In this document: positions 1 to 8,762 of the stretch, one piece after another
How the letters are laid out: every line of letters starts with the position of its first letter
Position numbering within the stretch: the stretch's first letter is position 1
Assembly: GCF_028368995.1 (NCBI RefSeq)
Contig: NZ_JAQNDL010000003.1
Span: 682,001-746,000 of the forward strand
DNA length: 64,000 bases
Direction of reading: 5' to 3'
Origin: Nannocystis bainbridge
GTDB taxonomy: Bacteria; Myxococcota_A; Polyangia; Nannocystales; Nannocystaceae
Program-made: the position numbers and the translations under genes
The notes under the pieces: generated by a model
What the model was told of the DNA's origin: nothing
What the model saw: only the letters and a program-made list of their open reading frames with translations
The model's database searches: none

Positions 1-1
1 G

Positions 2-1183
2 CTCGGCCTCCAGGTCGACCTCGCGCTCGAGCGCGGGGAGTGGGGCTCGGGCCTGGTGATCGGCGTGCGCCCGGTCGGCAGCCCGGCCCTGCTGTCGGCC
101 GTGCGCATCGACATCATCGGCGGCGGCGGCATGTTCCGCCGCCGCCACCTGTGCCAGGTCGCGGGCCTCGAGGAGCACATCCTGACCCAGGAGTCAGGCG
201 AAGATCCGGCCCGCCCCGGCCACCTCCGCCTCACCCTCGAGCTGCTGCCCGAGCTGGGCCAGATCGTCTGCAGCGCCGTCGTCGACGGCGTCCGCCACGA
301 GCGTCGCTCGCGGCTCACCACCGAGGCCATGCCGCCGCCGGGCCGCTACGAGCTGGTCGTCATGCCGAGCAGCTTCGGCGACCCGGCCAGCCTGTGGAGC
401 TCGGCCAAGCTGCGCGCGCTGACCCTCCGCGGGGCCCGCCGCAGCGCCGCGACCGAGGAGTCGGCGATCGCCTACGCGGCGCGCCTGCTGGTCCAGGGCG
501 AGGCCGAGTCGGCGCTGGTCGAGCTCGAGCGGCTCCCGGGCGACGACCCGAAGCTGGCGATCTGGCGCGCGCTGGCGCTGTCGGAGCTCGGCCGCTGGCA
601 CGAGGCCACCGCGGCCCTGCGGCCCGGCCTGCTCGAACACCCGTCGGCCCGCGCGGCCCTGCTCGGCCTGATGCGCGCGCGCCGGCAGACGATCGCCCCG
701 CTGGTCCGCGCCGCCTTCGGCACCGGCTACTTCCGCCTGTTCTGGGAGGCGATGGACGACGTGCTGCGCCACCACGGCGACCCGCTGATCGAGCGCACGC
801 TGACGACCGATCTGTCGGACCTCGGCGAGTTCCGCCCGGCCGCCGGCGACGTCGATGGACATGTCCTCAAGGTCAGGTTGCTGTTCGAGCGCGGCCGGGC
901 CTGGAGCGCGCTGAAGCAGGAGCAGCGGGCCCGCGTCGACCTGGCCGCCGCCGCGGCGCTGGCCGCCCTGCTGCCGGCCGCCCGCCGCACCGACCTCGAC
1001 ATCGACTACGAGCGCGCCGCCCTCGAGGCGGTGGCCGGCCGCCGCGACGCCGCCCGCGAATTCGCCGACCGCGCCCTCCGCAACGCCCCCGCCCGCGAGC
1101 TGATGGCCGACCGCATCCGCTTCGACCCCCGCTTCGCCGCCCTCGCCGACGACGCCGCCTGGCAGGCGCTGCTCGGCAACTAG
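2..1183 (+). CDS. TPR-like regulatory protein, C-terminal part (5' end outside window)
   Basis: The reading frame is open from the first bases of the window to a TAG stop, so the true start lies upstream and only the last ~393 residues are visible. The first ~120 residues are beta-rich and resemble a ligand-binding or LamG-like sandwich. The rest is Ala/Leu/Arg-rich helical sequence (for example 'AIWRALALSELGRWHEATAA') typical of TPR arrays. The closing 'RFDPRFAALADDAAWQALL' is a C-terminal signature common in myxobacterial TPR proteins and Ser/Thr kinases. I infer a kinase-associated or scaffold protein, but no catalytic domain is visible. It converges on the amidohydrolase gene, separated by two palindrome chains. 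One 18-bp palindrome lies inside the frame (860-877). Confidence 0.6.
   Translation, partial: LGLQVDLALERGEWGSGLVIGVRPVGSPALLSAVRIDIIGGGGMFRRRHLCQVAGLEEHILTQESGEDPARPGHLRLTLELLPELGQIVCSAVVDGVRHERRSRLTTEAMPPPGRYELVVMPSSFGDPASLWSSAKLRALTLRGARRSAATEESAIAYAARLLVQGEAESALVELERLPGDDPKLAIWRALALSELGRWHEATAALRPGLLEHPSARAALLGLMRARRQTIAPLVRAAFGTGYFRLFWEAMDDVLRHHGDPLIERTLTTDLSDLGEFRPAAGDVDGHVLKVRLLFERGRAWSALKQEQRARVDLAAAAALAALLPAARRTDLDIDYERAALEAVAGRRDAAREFADRALRNAPARELMADRIRFDPRFAALADDAAWQALLGN
860..877. repeat. 18-bp dispersed palindrome, in-frame copy
   Basis: CATGTCC-TCAA-GGTCAGG, with anchors 14 bp apart (860 and 874). It lies inside the TPR-like reading frame and encodes GHVLKVR. Confidence 0.65.
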
Positions 1184-1193
1184 CCCGAACGGA

Positions 1194-1255
1194 CATGTTC
1201 TGAAGATTATGCTCCGAGAGACATGCTCGATGGAGCATGTCCTTTAGGACCTATG
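1194..1255. repeat. Chained 14-bp-period palindromes between convergent genes
   Basis: CATG/TATG anchors fall at 1194, 1208, 1222 and 1236, exactly 14 bp apart, so each 18-bp palindrome shares its end tetramer with the next. The chain starts just after the stop of the first gene and ends in a slightly longer unit. It may form strong hairpins in transcripts from either side and could serve as a bidirectional terminator. That role is inferred. Confidence 0.75.
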
Positions 1256-1377
1256 ATCGACCCGTTTCACGACCGTGCCGCGGGTCTGGCGACGAAGAGC
1301 CGGACTCCCGAAGGCCTGACGCCCGCGGCGGTCCTCCGTCGCGCAGCCCTCGACGCCGACTGACCAATCTTTAAGAA

Positions 1378-1423
1378 CATGTCCCTTCGATCATGCTCGA
1401 TCGAGCATGCCCGAAGAGACATC
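1378..1423. repeat. Chained 14-bp-period palindromes beyond amidohydrolase stop
   Basis: Anchors CATG at 1378, 1392 and 1406, then CATC at 1420, all with 14-bp steps. The central unit, CATGCTCGATCGAGCATG, is a perfect 18-bp palindrome. The chain lies 4 bp outside the stop codon of the leftward amidohydrolase gene. Confidence 0.75.
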
Positions 1424-1427
1424 CTCT

Positions 1428-3119
1428 TCACTTCGGTCCGACGACCTCGCCGCCGACGATCGTCGCGCGCACCGCGGCCGTGCGCAGCTCGAGCGGCGAC
1501 ATCTTCGTGATGTCGCCGGCGAAGCAGGTCAGGTCGGCCAGCATCCCCGGCGCCAGCGTGCCCGCCCACCGCTCGCGGCGGGCCGCGAACGCGGCCCCGC
1601 GGGTGAAGGCCGCCAGCGCCTCGTCCAGCGTCAGCCGCTGATCGGGCAACCACCCGCCGGGCGGCTCTCCCTGCGGGTCCTGGCGGGTGATCGCCGCGTA
1701 CAGCCCGAACGTCGGCTCGACCTCCTCGACCGGGAAGTCGGAGCCGAACGCCAGCGGCACCCCGGCCGCGAGGAAGCGGCGCCACGCGTACGCCCCCGCC
1801 AGCCGCTGCGCGCCGACCCGCTGCTCGGTCCACGCCATGTCGCTGGTCGCGTGGGTCGGCTGCATGCTGGCGATCGCCCCGAGCTCGGCGAACCGCGGGA
1901 TGTCGGCGAGGTCGACGATCTGCGCGTGCTCGACCCGCAGCCGGTGATCGGCCGGCGCCTGCGAGCCGGCCAGCGCCTCGAGCACCGCGCGGATGGCCGC
2001 GTCGCCGATCGCGTGCGCGGCCACCTGGTACCGGTGCGCCTGCGCCTGCGTCAGCACCGTCGCCAGCTGCCCCGGCGCGTGCTGGAACATGCCCGTGTGG
2101 CCCGGCCGATCGCTGTACGGCTGCAGCAGCGCCGCCCCGCGGCTGCCGAGCGCGCCGTCGACGTAGATCTTGACCCCCTGCAGGGCATAGCGATCGTCCG
2201 CGGCTGGCCGATCGGCCAGGTCGGGGAGGCCGTCGCCCAGGCGGAACCACGACTCGTCGGCGTAACCGACCATGCGCAGCTTGAGCAGGCCCTCGGCCGC
2301 CAGCTCGCGCAGCAAGCGATCGACATGGCGGGCCACGCCCATCTCGTGCACGCCGACCAGCCCGCGGGCCAGCGCGTAGTCCTGGGCCAGCAGCAGCCGC
2401 CGCCGCAGCTCCGGCTCCGGGGGCGCCGGCGTCGGCATCAGGTCCATCGCCGCGTCGATGAGCACCCCCGTCGGCTCGCGCCCTGACGGCCCGTCGCGCA
2501 GCAGCACCTCGCCCCCGGTCGGCACCTCCGTCGCCGCCGTGATCCCGGCCGCGCGCAGCGCCGCCGCGTTGGCCCAGCCGGCGTGACCGTCGACGCGGCG
2601 CAGCCACACCGGCCGCTCGGGGAACGCGGCCGTCAGCGGATCGTGGCCCGGCATGGCCGCGCCCTGCCAGAGGTTCTGGTCCCAGCCGCGGCCGGTGATC
2701 CAGCCGTCGGGCGGGGCGTCGCGGCGCACGCGTTCGACCACCTCGGCGATCGACCGCGCCCCGCGGAGATCGACCTCGACCAGCGCCGAGCCGAGCCCCA
2801 CCAAATGGGCGTGCGCGTCGGTGAGCCCCGGCACCGCGCTGCCGCCGGCCAGATCGATGACCTGTCCCCGGGGACAGTCGCGGGCCAGCGACTCGGCCGC
2901 GGCCCCGCGCGCGACCACTCGCCCGTCCGCCGCCGCGACCGCGCGCGTGATCGGCTCCCGCGGATCGCCGGTCCAGATCGTGCCGCCGCGGACGACCAGC
3001 AATCCCTTTCCCTGGTCCGGAGGACAGGTCGCACCGGAGCTGCGCCCGCCCGCACGGCACGCGATCAGCGCGGATGCCCCCGCGAGCCAGCTCCGGCGGC
3101 TCAGAAACCGGGCGCGCAC
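1428..3119 (-). CDS. Exported amidohydrolase of the YtcJ / Amidohydro_3 type
   Basis: A 563-residue protein starting at a GTG preceded by GGAGG six bases upstream; the longer open frame upstream lacks any such site and is rejected. The N-terminus has paired Arg residues, a short hydrophobic stretch and a Cys at residue 21 (SALIAC), so it is probably exported and possibly a lipoprotein. The metal-dependent hydrolase signatures are in order: 'GLTDAHAHL' with the HxH pair at residues 103-105, 'GVKIYVDGALGSRGA', 'VAAHAIGDAA', 'RVEHAQ', and 'AFGSDFPVEEVEP' carrying the catalytic Asp. This family hydrolyses amide or imide bonds in unknown small molecules, so the substrate cannot be named. A dispersed palindrome inside the gene (2861-2878) encodes CPRGQV. 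Confidence 0.88.
   Translation of the reverse strand: MRARFLSRRSWLAGASALIACRAGGRSSGATCPPDQGKGLLVVRGGTIWTGDPREPITRAVAAADGRVVARGAAAESLARDCPRGQVIDLAGGSAVPGLTDAHAHLVGLGSALVEVDLRGARSIAEVVERVRRDAPPDGWITGRGWDQNLWQGAAMPGHDPLTAAFPERPVWLRRVDGHAGWANAAALRAAGITAATEVPTGGEVLLRDGPSGREPTGVLIDAAMDLMPTPAPPEPELRRRLLLAQDYALARGLVGVHEMGVARHVDRLLRELAAEGLLKLRMVGYADESWFRLGDGLPDLADRPAADDRYALQGVKIYVDGALGSRGAALLQPYSDRPGHTGMFQHAPGQLATVLTQAQAHRYQVAAHAIGDAAIRAVLEALAGSQAPADHRLRVEHAQIVDLADIPRFAELGAIASMQPTHATSDMAWTEQRVGAQRLAGAYAWRRFLAAGVPLAFGSDFPVEEVEPTFGLYAAITRQDPQGEPPGGWLPDQRLTLDEALAAFTRGAAFAARRERWAGTLAPGMLADLTCFAGDITKMSPLELRTAAVRATIVGGEVVGPK
2861..2878. repeat. 18-bp dispersed palindrome inside amidohydrolase gene
   Basis: CCTGTCC-CCGG-GGACAGT, anchors 14 bp apart. 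Read on the minus strand it encodes CPRGQV, lying between a conserved strand and the HxH motif. That shows the element tolerated within a folded enzyme. Confidence 0.75.
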
Positions 3120-3218
3120 GTCGCCCTCCGTCGCTGTGGTCCAGTTCGGTTGCGCTGCATGCGAGGCGCAGCATAACCACCGCGGCCGCGCCGGACCACC
3201 GGCGCCAAGGAGACCGCG

Positions 3219-3536
3219 ATGACCTCCCTCAAAGACACCCTTGAAAACAGCATGCAGGAGCTCCGGACGCTGCGCGACGAGATCCGCGTCCGCCTCAACC
3301 TCGCCGGCAAGGAGGCCCGCGACCGCTGGGAGCAGCAGCTCGAGCCCCACGTCGAGAAGCTCGAGCAGCAGATCCGCAGCGCCACCGACTCCACGATCGA
3401 GTCGATCCGCGACGCCATCGAGCGCGCCCGCACCTCCTTCCACGAGTACCGGGCCCAGCTGACCCAGGGCAGCGCCGGCGGCGTCACCGGCGGCGGCGAG
3501 GAGCCCGACTTCTCCCGCGTCGACCCCAAGTCGTGA
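3219..3536 (+). CDS. Small coiled-coil protein
   Basis: 105 residues starting at ATG after AAGGAG. The sequence is almost wholly charged amphipathic helix (residues ~1-85: 'LEQQIRSATDSTIESIRDAI') with no signal peptide, then a Gly-rich tail. The heptad-like pattern predicts a cytoplasmic coiled coil. I recognise no family. The gene is divergent from the amidohydrolase gene with ~100 bp between them, so the two probably share a promoter region. It is followed by a long palindrome chain that may act as its terminator. Confidence 0.7.
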   Translation: MTSLKDTLENSMQELRTLRDEIRVRLNLAGKEARDRWEQQLEPHVEKLEQQIRSATDSTIESIRDAIERARTSFHEYRAQLTQGSAGGVTGGGEEPDFSRVDPKS

Positions 3537-3625
3537 CGCCGCGCGCCGCGCCGGCGCGCTGAGAGGCAGGTCCTGCCGGACGTGCCCGCTCGAGCCCCCG
3601 GCCCGGTACCGGCGCCGACAGAGGG

Positions 3626-3699
3626 CATGTCCTCGCGGACATGCCCTCTCATTCATGGCTTCAAGCACATGGCGCGAAGGACATGTCCCTCGCGCCACG
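3626..3699. repeat. Five-anchor chain of 14-bp-period palindromes
   Basis: CATG anchors at 3626, 3640, 3654, 3668 and 3682, all exactly 14 bp apart. The first unit sits in a perfect 12-bp-stem hairpin (3621-3632 pairing with 3637-3648, loop TCGC). The chain lies between the convergent genes 3219-3536 and 3725-4693 and ends 26 bp from the latter's stop. A further weaker pair (CAGG 3567, CGTG 3581) has the same 14-bp step. Confidence 0.8.
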
Positions 3700-3724
3700 C
3701 AACTCACCTCACGTCACAGCTCGA

Positions 3725-4693
3725 TTACAGGTGCGGCTCGCCGTGCAGGTCGTCGAGGCCGAACAGCGCCTCCTCGAGCCCGAGGTCGAGCGCCTCCCAC
3801 GCGACGCCGGCGTCGTGCGAGCGGAGCACCACCCCGTGGTCGCCGACCGCCTGGCCCTGACCGTCGATCGCCAGGTGCAGCGCCCTCAGCGCGAGGCCCG
3901 GCTCGAGCAGCTCCTGGGCGCTGTCGCCGAGATTATCGTCGAGGCGGAGCACCACGCCCGCCGCGCCGACCGCGACCACCAGGTCGGCGGTGCGGGAGAT
4001 CCGTACCGCGTGCAGGTCGCGGCGCGTGGGCGTCGGCAGGCTCGACCAATGGGCCCCGCCGTCGTCCGAGCGCACGACCAGGCCGCCGGCGCCGACGGCC
4101 ACCATGCTCTCGCCGTCCGGCGTCACCGCGATGCCCGACAGCGGGCCCTCCGAGGTCGTGAACACCGGCTTCAGCACCTCGCCGTCGAGCTGCCAGATCT
4201 GCCCGCTCGCCGTCGTCAGCCACGCGTACGTCCCCTTGGCCGTCGTCGTCACCGAAGTGAAGTCGGCCTCCGCGTCGGGCACCGCGCGGAAGCTGTGGCC
4301 GTCGTCGTCGGAGCGCAGCACGATGCCGTCGCCGGCGATGTACGCCGGGGTCGTGCCCGACAGGATCACCGCCCGCAGCGGCGCGCGCGTGCCGACGTCG
4401 ATCGTCTTCCAGGTCTCGCCGCTGTCGTCGGTGCGCAGCACCACCCCGTCGTCGCCGACGGCCACGCCGGTCGCCTCGCCCTTGCAAGCGATCGCCCGCA
4501 GGTCGCCCTCGACCTCGAGCGGGTAGTACCAGACGTCGCCCTCGGGGTTGAGGCGGACCATCGTCGCGTCCTCGCCGACCGCCCACGCGCCGGAGCCGCC
4601 GGAGGTCGAGGTGTTCTTCTTGTCGTCGTCGTTACAGCCGACGAGCGGCGCCATCAGCACGAGGAGGATCGGGGTGAGCGCTCGGAGCTTCAT
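3725..4693 (-). CDS. Lipoprotein with Ycf48/BNR-type beta-propeller
   Basis: 322 residues. The signal peptide 'MKLRALTPILLVLMAPLVGC' ends in a lipobox with Cys20, followed by an acidic NDDDKK stretch, so it is an exported lipoprotein. The remainder is a repeated blade pattern of the form 'A-VG--G-V-RSDDGG--W' (for example 'GVVLRTDDSGETWKTIDVG', 'GIVLRSDDDGHSFRAV', 'GLVVRSDDGGAHWSSLPTP'). This is characteristic of Ycf48/BNR Asp-box propellers, about six blades. Members act in protein-protein contacts or as sialidase-like folds; no catalytic residues are evident here. Function unknown. Confidence 0.8.
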   Translation of the reverse strand: MKLRALTPILLVLMAPLVGCNDDDKKNTSTSGGSGAWAVGEDATMVRLNPEGDVWYYPLEVEGDLRAIACKGEATGVAVGDDGVVLRTDDSGETWKTIDVGTRAPLRAVILSGTTPAYIAGDGIVLRSDDDGHSFRAVPDAEADFTSVTTTAKGTYAWLTTASGQIWQLDGEVLKPVFTTSEGPLSGIAVTPDGESMVAVGAGGLVVRSDDGGAHWSSLPTPTRRDLHAVRISRTADLVVAVGAAGVVLRLDDNLGDSAQELLEPGLALRALHLAIDGQGQAVGDHGVVLRSHDAGVAWEALDLGLEEALFGLDDLHGEPHL

Positions 4694-4826
4694 GCTCCGA
4701 CGCTAACCGCCGCCCGACGGCCTCACAAGCAAAAATGCGCGGATTCGCCAGGCCCCGCAGGTGTCCCGCCCGGCCCCCACGCCCCGCAAACTCCGTTCTC
4801 TGGCCCGCTCGGGGCCACTTCAGGAG

Positions 4827-4858
4827 CATGACCATTCAGACATGTCTGTTCGGACATG
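4827..4858. repeat. Three-anchor palindrome chain between two lipoprotein genes
   Basis: CATG anchors at 4827, 4841 and 4855 (14-bp steps). It lies in the 258-bp gap upstream of the 3725-4693 gene and downstream of the leftward gene 4952-5512. The rest of that gap shows nothing I can name. Confidence 0.75.
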
Positions 4859-4951
4859 CAGATGCGGCGCGGCGGAGGCGAACCCAGCGAACCCAGGCGT
4901 GACCCGTCGGCGAGAGTGATGCACGGCTCGCCGTCGCCGCGCGCGCGCGGC

Positions 4952-5512
4952 TCACTGACACACGGGGCCAGGGCCGTCGGCGATGGTGATGCACTTCTTG
5001 CCGTCGCCGCACTTGCCGTGCGGGCAGGGGATCCCACAAGTCTGAAACTTGGGGCCGCGCGGGCCGGCGACCCCGTAGTACTCGATGCAGGTCTCACCGG
5101 CGCCGCAGGTGATGTCGCCGCAGCGCGGACCGGCCTCTTCGGCGGGGCTCGGCGGGGCGCTGGCGGCCGCGAGGGTGACGCTGCCGTCGGACCACCACGC
5201 GCACTCGCGGGCCACGCAGCCACACTTCGCGCCGGCGGGGATCTGCACCTCGAGCGCGTCGCAGGTGCCCGGCGACGACTCACCCGCCGCACACACCTCG
5301 TCCGAGCAGCCGCCGCGATGACACGCCGCGTCGTCGCTGCAGTCGTTCTCGAGACCTGTCCCTTCGAACCTGGCGTAAAGGGCATGGTCCTTGGGCACCA
5401 GCAGGACCCGCGCGGGCTCGCTCTCGGCCGGCTGCGGCGACTCCGAGCCCTTGCAGGCGGGGGTGGCCACGAGGGCCGCGAGAGCGACGACGACGAGCGC
5501 GCGGAAGAGCAT
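4952..5512 (-). CDS. Cys-rich lipoprotein (eight-cysteine-cluster type)
   Basis: 186 residues from the ATG whose product opens 'MLFRALVVVALAALVATPAC', a clear lipoprotein signal peptide with the Cys in the lipobox. An ATG six codons upstream (5530) is possible but would only lengthen the N-region. The mature part has many paired cysteines in two clusters: 'CSDDAACHRGGCSDEVCAAG' and the C-terminal 'CGDITCGAGETC', 'CPHGKCGDGKKC'. It resembles small disulfide-rich domains common in myxobacterial exported proteins. A three-anchor palindrome chain (5355-5386) is embedded near the mature N-terminus. Function unknown. Confidence 0.72.
   Translation of the reverse strand: MLFRALVVVALAALVATPACKGSESPQPAESEPARVLLVPKDHALYARFEGTGLENDCSDDAACHRGGCSDEVCAAGESSPGTCDALEVQIPAGAKCGCVARECAWWSDGSVTLAAASAPPSPAEEAGPRCGDITCGAGETCIEYYGVAGPRGPKFQTCGIPCPHGKCGDGKKCITIADGPGPVCQ
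5355..5386. repeat. Three-anchor palindrome chain inside Cys-rich lipoprotein gene
   Basis: Anchors CCTG 5355, CCTG 5369 and CATG 5383 at 14-bp steps. The chain encodes roughly residues 43-53, the linker between the signal peptide and the first Cys cluster. Confidence 0.7.
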
Positions 5513-5546
5513 CGGGCGGGAGCTTAGCACTCCGGCCCGGTCACGA

Positions 5547-7874
5547 TCACAGCGGCTCGCAGAAGCGGGCCAAGATCGTCTTCACGCCGACGCCCGGGAA
5601 GTTGATGGCGAGCTTGACGTTGCTGCCGGTGCCGTCCCAGCCGACCAGCGTGCCCTCGCCGTACTGGCGGTGGCGCACCGCCATGCCCTTGTAGAGCGCC
5701 GGCGCGTCGCCCCCGACCGCGGCCGGCCCCCGCCGCGCGGGCGCGGCCACGCCCTCGTCGTAGACGATGTCGCTGTTCCACGACGACTCGCGCACGGGCG
5801 CCGGCGCTCGCGGCGGCGCGCTCGGCAGCGACAACCCCTGCGGCACCGCCATCGCCTCGCGCCGGACCACCCCGGGCACCCGCCCGCGCACCGAGTCCGG
5901 CGGCAGGTCGCGCACGAACCGCGACGGCGTGCCGATGAACTCCTGGTTGTAGAGCCGCCGCCGCTTGGCCCACGTGATCACCAGCTGCCGCTTGGCCCGC
6001 GTGACCGCGACGTAGGCGAGCCGCCGCTCCTCCTCGATCTGCGCCCGCTCCTCGGGGCGCAGCCGCCGGCCCTCCTCGCGCGCCGCGTCCTCGCCCGCGA
6101 TCACGCGCGAGTGCGGGAACACCTTCTCCTCCATGCCGGTGAGGATGACCTTCTCGAACTCGAGCCCCTTGGCGCTGTGGATCGTCATCAGCCGCACGGC
6201 CCGGACCTCGCCGCGTCCGCCGCCGTCGGCGTCGGCGACCAGGCTGACCTGCTCGAGGTAGTCGGCCAGGGTCTGGTCCGGGTGCTCCTGCACGAAATCA
6301 GTCAGCGCGCCGACGAACTCGTCGAGGTTCTCGACCCGCGCCTCCGCCTCGTCGCTGCCCTCGTGGACCAGAGCGTCGCGATAACCTGTCCTTTCGAGCA
6401 CCTCGGTCGCGAGCTGACCGAGCGGCACCCCGGCGTGCAGACGCGCGGCGAGCTCGTCGATCATGGCGACGAACGCGTGCAGGCGCTTGGCCGCCGCGCC
6501 GCTGACCCCGGCCTCCTCGGGCGCGCGCGCGATCGTCAGCAGCGAGACGTTGCGGTTGGCCGCGAGCGCGGTGAGGCGGCCGACGGTGGTGTCGCCGATC
6601 CCGCGGGCCGGCTCGTTGACGATGCGGGTGAAGTCGAGGTCGCTGTTGGGGTTCTGCAGCAGGCGCAGATAAGCCAGCGTGTCCTTGATCTCCTTGCGCT
6701 CGAAGAACCCGAGCCCGCCGAAGATCGCGTAGCGCATGCCGCGGTCGGTCAGCTGCTGCTCGATCACCCGCGACTGCGCGTGCGTGCGGTAGAAGACCGC
6801 GATCTCCTCCGCCGGGATGTCTTCGTTGAGCGCGTCGAGGATCTCGTTGACGACGAAGCGGGCCTCCTCGCGCTCGTCCTCGCAGGCGCGCAGCGTCACC
6901 AGCGAGCCGTCGCCGAGCTCGCTCCACAGCGTCTTGCCGAGCCGGCCCTCGTTGCGGCGGATGATCGCGTCGGCGCAGCGCAGGATGTGGCCGGTGCTGC
7001 GGTAGTTCTGCTCGAGGCGGATCAGCTCGCAGCCGGGTCGCTGATCGGGGAAGCCGAGGATCTGCGACACGTCGGCGCCGCGCCAGCCGTAGATCGCCTG
7101 GTCGTCGTCACCGACCACGCACAGCTGGGCCCGGCCCGACAGCAGCTCGACCAGCCGCGCCTGGACCGGGTTGGTGTCCTGATACTCGTCGACGACGACG
7201 TGGAGGAACCGCCGCTTGAGCCCGATCACCGGGTCGACGTCGACCAACTGCGCGCCCGGCCGCGGCTGCTCCGTCCCGGCCTTTTCCAGCAGCTTGACCG
7301 CCAGCACCAGCAGGTCGCCGAAGTCGGCCGCGTCGGCGGCCCGCAGCAGCTCTTCGTAGCGGCGCCCGAGCAGCGCGACCAGCCGCGTCATGAAGCCCTC
7401 GAGCCCGAGCTGCTCGACCTGCGAGATCGTGAGCCCGCGGTTCTTGAGCTGATCGAGGTGGCCGAGGATCGCCCGCGGCTTGACCTGGTCCTCGTCGCGG
7501 TTCAACTCCTTGAACACGCGCTTCATCAGGCGGGTCTGGTCGTCGGTGTCGTAGATGGCGAAGTTGCGCGACAGCCCGACCGACTCGCCGTGGCGGCGGA
7601 GGATCCGCGCCGAGATCGAGTGGAACGTGCCGACCCATAGCTGCGACACGTCGACCTTGCCCTCGCACATCTTCTCCATGCGCGCGCGCATCTCGGCGGC
7701 GGCCTTGTTGGTGAAGGTGACGGCGAGGATCCGCCACGGCGGCACGCCCTCGTCCATGAGCGCGGCGACGCGGTGGGTGATGACGCGGGTCTTGCCGGTG
7801 CCTGCGCCGGCGAGCACGAGGAGCGGCGAGCCGCGGTGCTCGACCGCCGCCTGCTGGGCCGGGTTCAACTGCAC
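5547..7874 (-). CDS. pcrA: ATP-dependent DNA helicase, UvrD/PcrA family
   Basis: 775 residues starting 'MQLNPAQQAAVEHRGSPLLV' (Q motif). Superfamily 1A motifs are in order: Walker A 'AGAGTGKT' near residue 25, 'TFTNKAAAEMRARM', Walker B 'VVDEYQDTN', 'GDDDQAIYGWRGA', 'LEQNYRSTGHIL', 'TIHSAKGLEFEKV' and 'RRLAYVAVTRAKRQL'. The C-terminus ends in a Tudor-like segment ('RHRQYGEGTLVGWDG'), as in PcrA/UvrD. It unwinds DNA 3' to 5' in nucleotide excision and mismatch repair and clears proteins from DNA. The length is normal for the family. One palindrome lies inside at 6385-6402. The gp19-like gene ends upstream with a 9-bp gap, so the two could be co-transcribed. Confidence 0.95.
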   Translation of the reverse strand: MQLNPAQQAAVEHRGSPLLVLAGAGTGKTRVITHRVAALMDEGVPPWRILAVTFTNKAAAEMRARMEKMCEGKVDVSQLWVGTFHSISARILRRHGESVGLSRNFAIYDTDDQTRLMKRVFKELNRDEDQVKPRAILGHLDQLKNRGLTISQVEQLGLEGFMTRLVALLGRRYEELLRAADAADFGDLLVLAVKLLEKAGTEQPRPGAQLVDVDPVIGLKRRFLHVVVDEYQDTNPVQARLVELLSGRAQLCVVGDDDQAIYGWRGADVSQILGFPDQRPGCELIRLEQNYRSTGHILRCADAIIRRNEGRLGKTLWSELGDGSLVTLRACEDEREEARFVVNEILDALNEDIPAEEIAVFYRTHAQSRVIEQQLTDRGMRYAIFGGLGFFERKEIKDTLAYLRLLQNPNSDLDFTRIVNEPARGIGDTTVGRLTALAANRNVSLLTIARAPEEAGVSGAAAKRLHAFVAMIDELAARLHAGVPLGQLATEVLERTGYRDALVHEGSDEAEARVENLDEFVGALTDFVQEHPDQTLADYLEQVSLVADADGGGRGEVRAVRLMTIHSAKGLEFEKVILTGMEEKVFPHSRVIAGEDAAREEGRRLRPEERAQIEEERRLAYVAVTRAKRQLVITWAKRRRLYNQEFIGTPSRFVRDLPPDSVRGRVPGVVRREAMAVPQGLSLPSAPPRAPAPVRESSWNSDIVYDEGVAAPARRGPAAVGGDAPALYKGMAVRHRQYGEGTLVGWDGTGSNVKLAINFPGVGVKTILARFCEPL
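6385..6402. repeat. Dispersed palindrome, degenerate copy in helicase gene
   Basis: CCTGTCC-TTTC-GAGCACC. The left half matches the family and the right half is decayed. It encodes VLERTGYR in the helicase 2B region and could equally be ancestral coding sequence. Confidence 0.4.
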
Positions 7875-7883
7875 GGCCCGGGC

Positions 7884-8762
7884 CTATACCACGGCTTCGC
7901 GGACCGGCGCGAACGCGAACTCGACGCCACGGGCGTCGAGCTCGACCCGCACCTCGCGCCGCCGGCTGTCGCCGATGTCGCCGGGCTCGTCGACGATCCG
8001 CGCCGGACGCACCTGCTGCAGCACGACGGTGAAGCCGACCGCGGGCGCCCCGAGCGTCAAGGTCGCGGCGCGCCCGTTGCTGCGCCCGGCCTGGACCGCC
8101 TCGAGCCAGCGCGTGAACCCGAGGGCCTTGTTCTCCGCAAGCACCAGCGCGAGCCGTCCGACCGTCGGCGGCTCGACCCGACGCACGGTGTGGAGCCCGT
8201 CGTCGCCGGGCGGACGCTCGATGCGCTGGCGGATCGTGAGGCCCTCGATCCGCCGCACCTGGCTGCACGCCTCCTCGAGCCCGTCGATGTGCAGCTCGGG
8301 ATCGGTGGCCGGCAGCGGCCTGCGAGCCTCGATCGCCTCGCCGCCGAGGTGCCCGCCGTTGTAGCTGCGCCGCGAGCCGTGCAGGCTGAACTTGACGCCC
8401 AGCTTCAAGCTGTCCCGAAAGCCATATTCGTAGGAGGCCAGCGAGAGCTCGGTGACGACGCCGCCGGCGAAGCTGAGGCGGCTCATCTCGGCGGTGCCGT
8501 CGTCGGCGAGGATCACCTGGCCGCGCACCGGCGTCGGTCGGCTCGCCGTCATCGACGCCGCGACCCAGGCGTAGAGCTCGTGCGGCATGCCGGGCCAGCA
8601 GCGCAGCGTCAGCTCCTCGTAGCGGTCGATCCGGACGGGGCCCCCGAGCTCACCGGAGGTGAACGCACCCGAGACGTCGGTGAGCCACCCGCAGGGCTTG
8701 CCGTCCAACTCGAGCGCGTACTTGTTGGACGTCGGCCCGCGTTTGCTCGGCGCCGTCTTCAC
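7884..8762 (-). CDS. Protein with T4 gp19-like tail-tube domain
   Basis: About 292 residues from a GTG with a G-rich stretch upstream; another GTG 11 codons earlier (8795) is the alternative start. The first ~130 residues fit the gp19-like tube fold: 'KYALELDGKPCGWLTDVSG', then 'EELTLRCWPGMPHELYAWV', 'VILADDGTAEMSRLSFAGGVVTELSLAS' and 'SLKLGVKFSLHG'. This is the usual order of VSG loop, tube strands and a closing strand in phage, injection-system and encapsulated-tube proteins. The second half is unfamiliar. No sheath, baseplate or spike genes are near, so a whole injection machine is not encoded here. It shares strand and close spacing with the helicase gene. Confidence 0.58.
   Translation of the reverse strand: MKTAPSKRGPTSNKYALELDGKPCGWLTDVSGAFTSGELGGPVRIDRYEELTLRCWPGMPHELYAWVAASMTASRPTPVRGQVILADDGTAEMSRLSFAGGVVTELSLASYEYGFRDSLKLGVKFSLHGSRRSYNGGHLGGEAIEARRPLPATDPELHIDGLEEACSQVRRIEGLTIRQRIERPPGDDGLHTVRRVEPPTVGRLALVLAENKALGFTRWLEAVQAGRSNGRAATLTLGAPAVGFTVVLQQVRPARIVDEPGDIGDSRRREVRVELDARGVEFAFAPVREAVV

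Noticed and set aside
3120..3707. A longer amidohydrolase N-terminus (another ~196 residues)
   Set aside because: No ribosome site there; the sequence is low-complexity, overlaps the real gene 3219-3536 on the other strand, and would bury the signal peptide.
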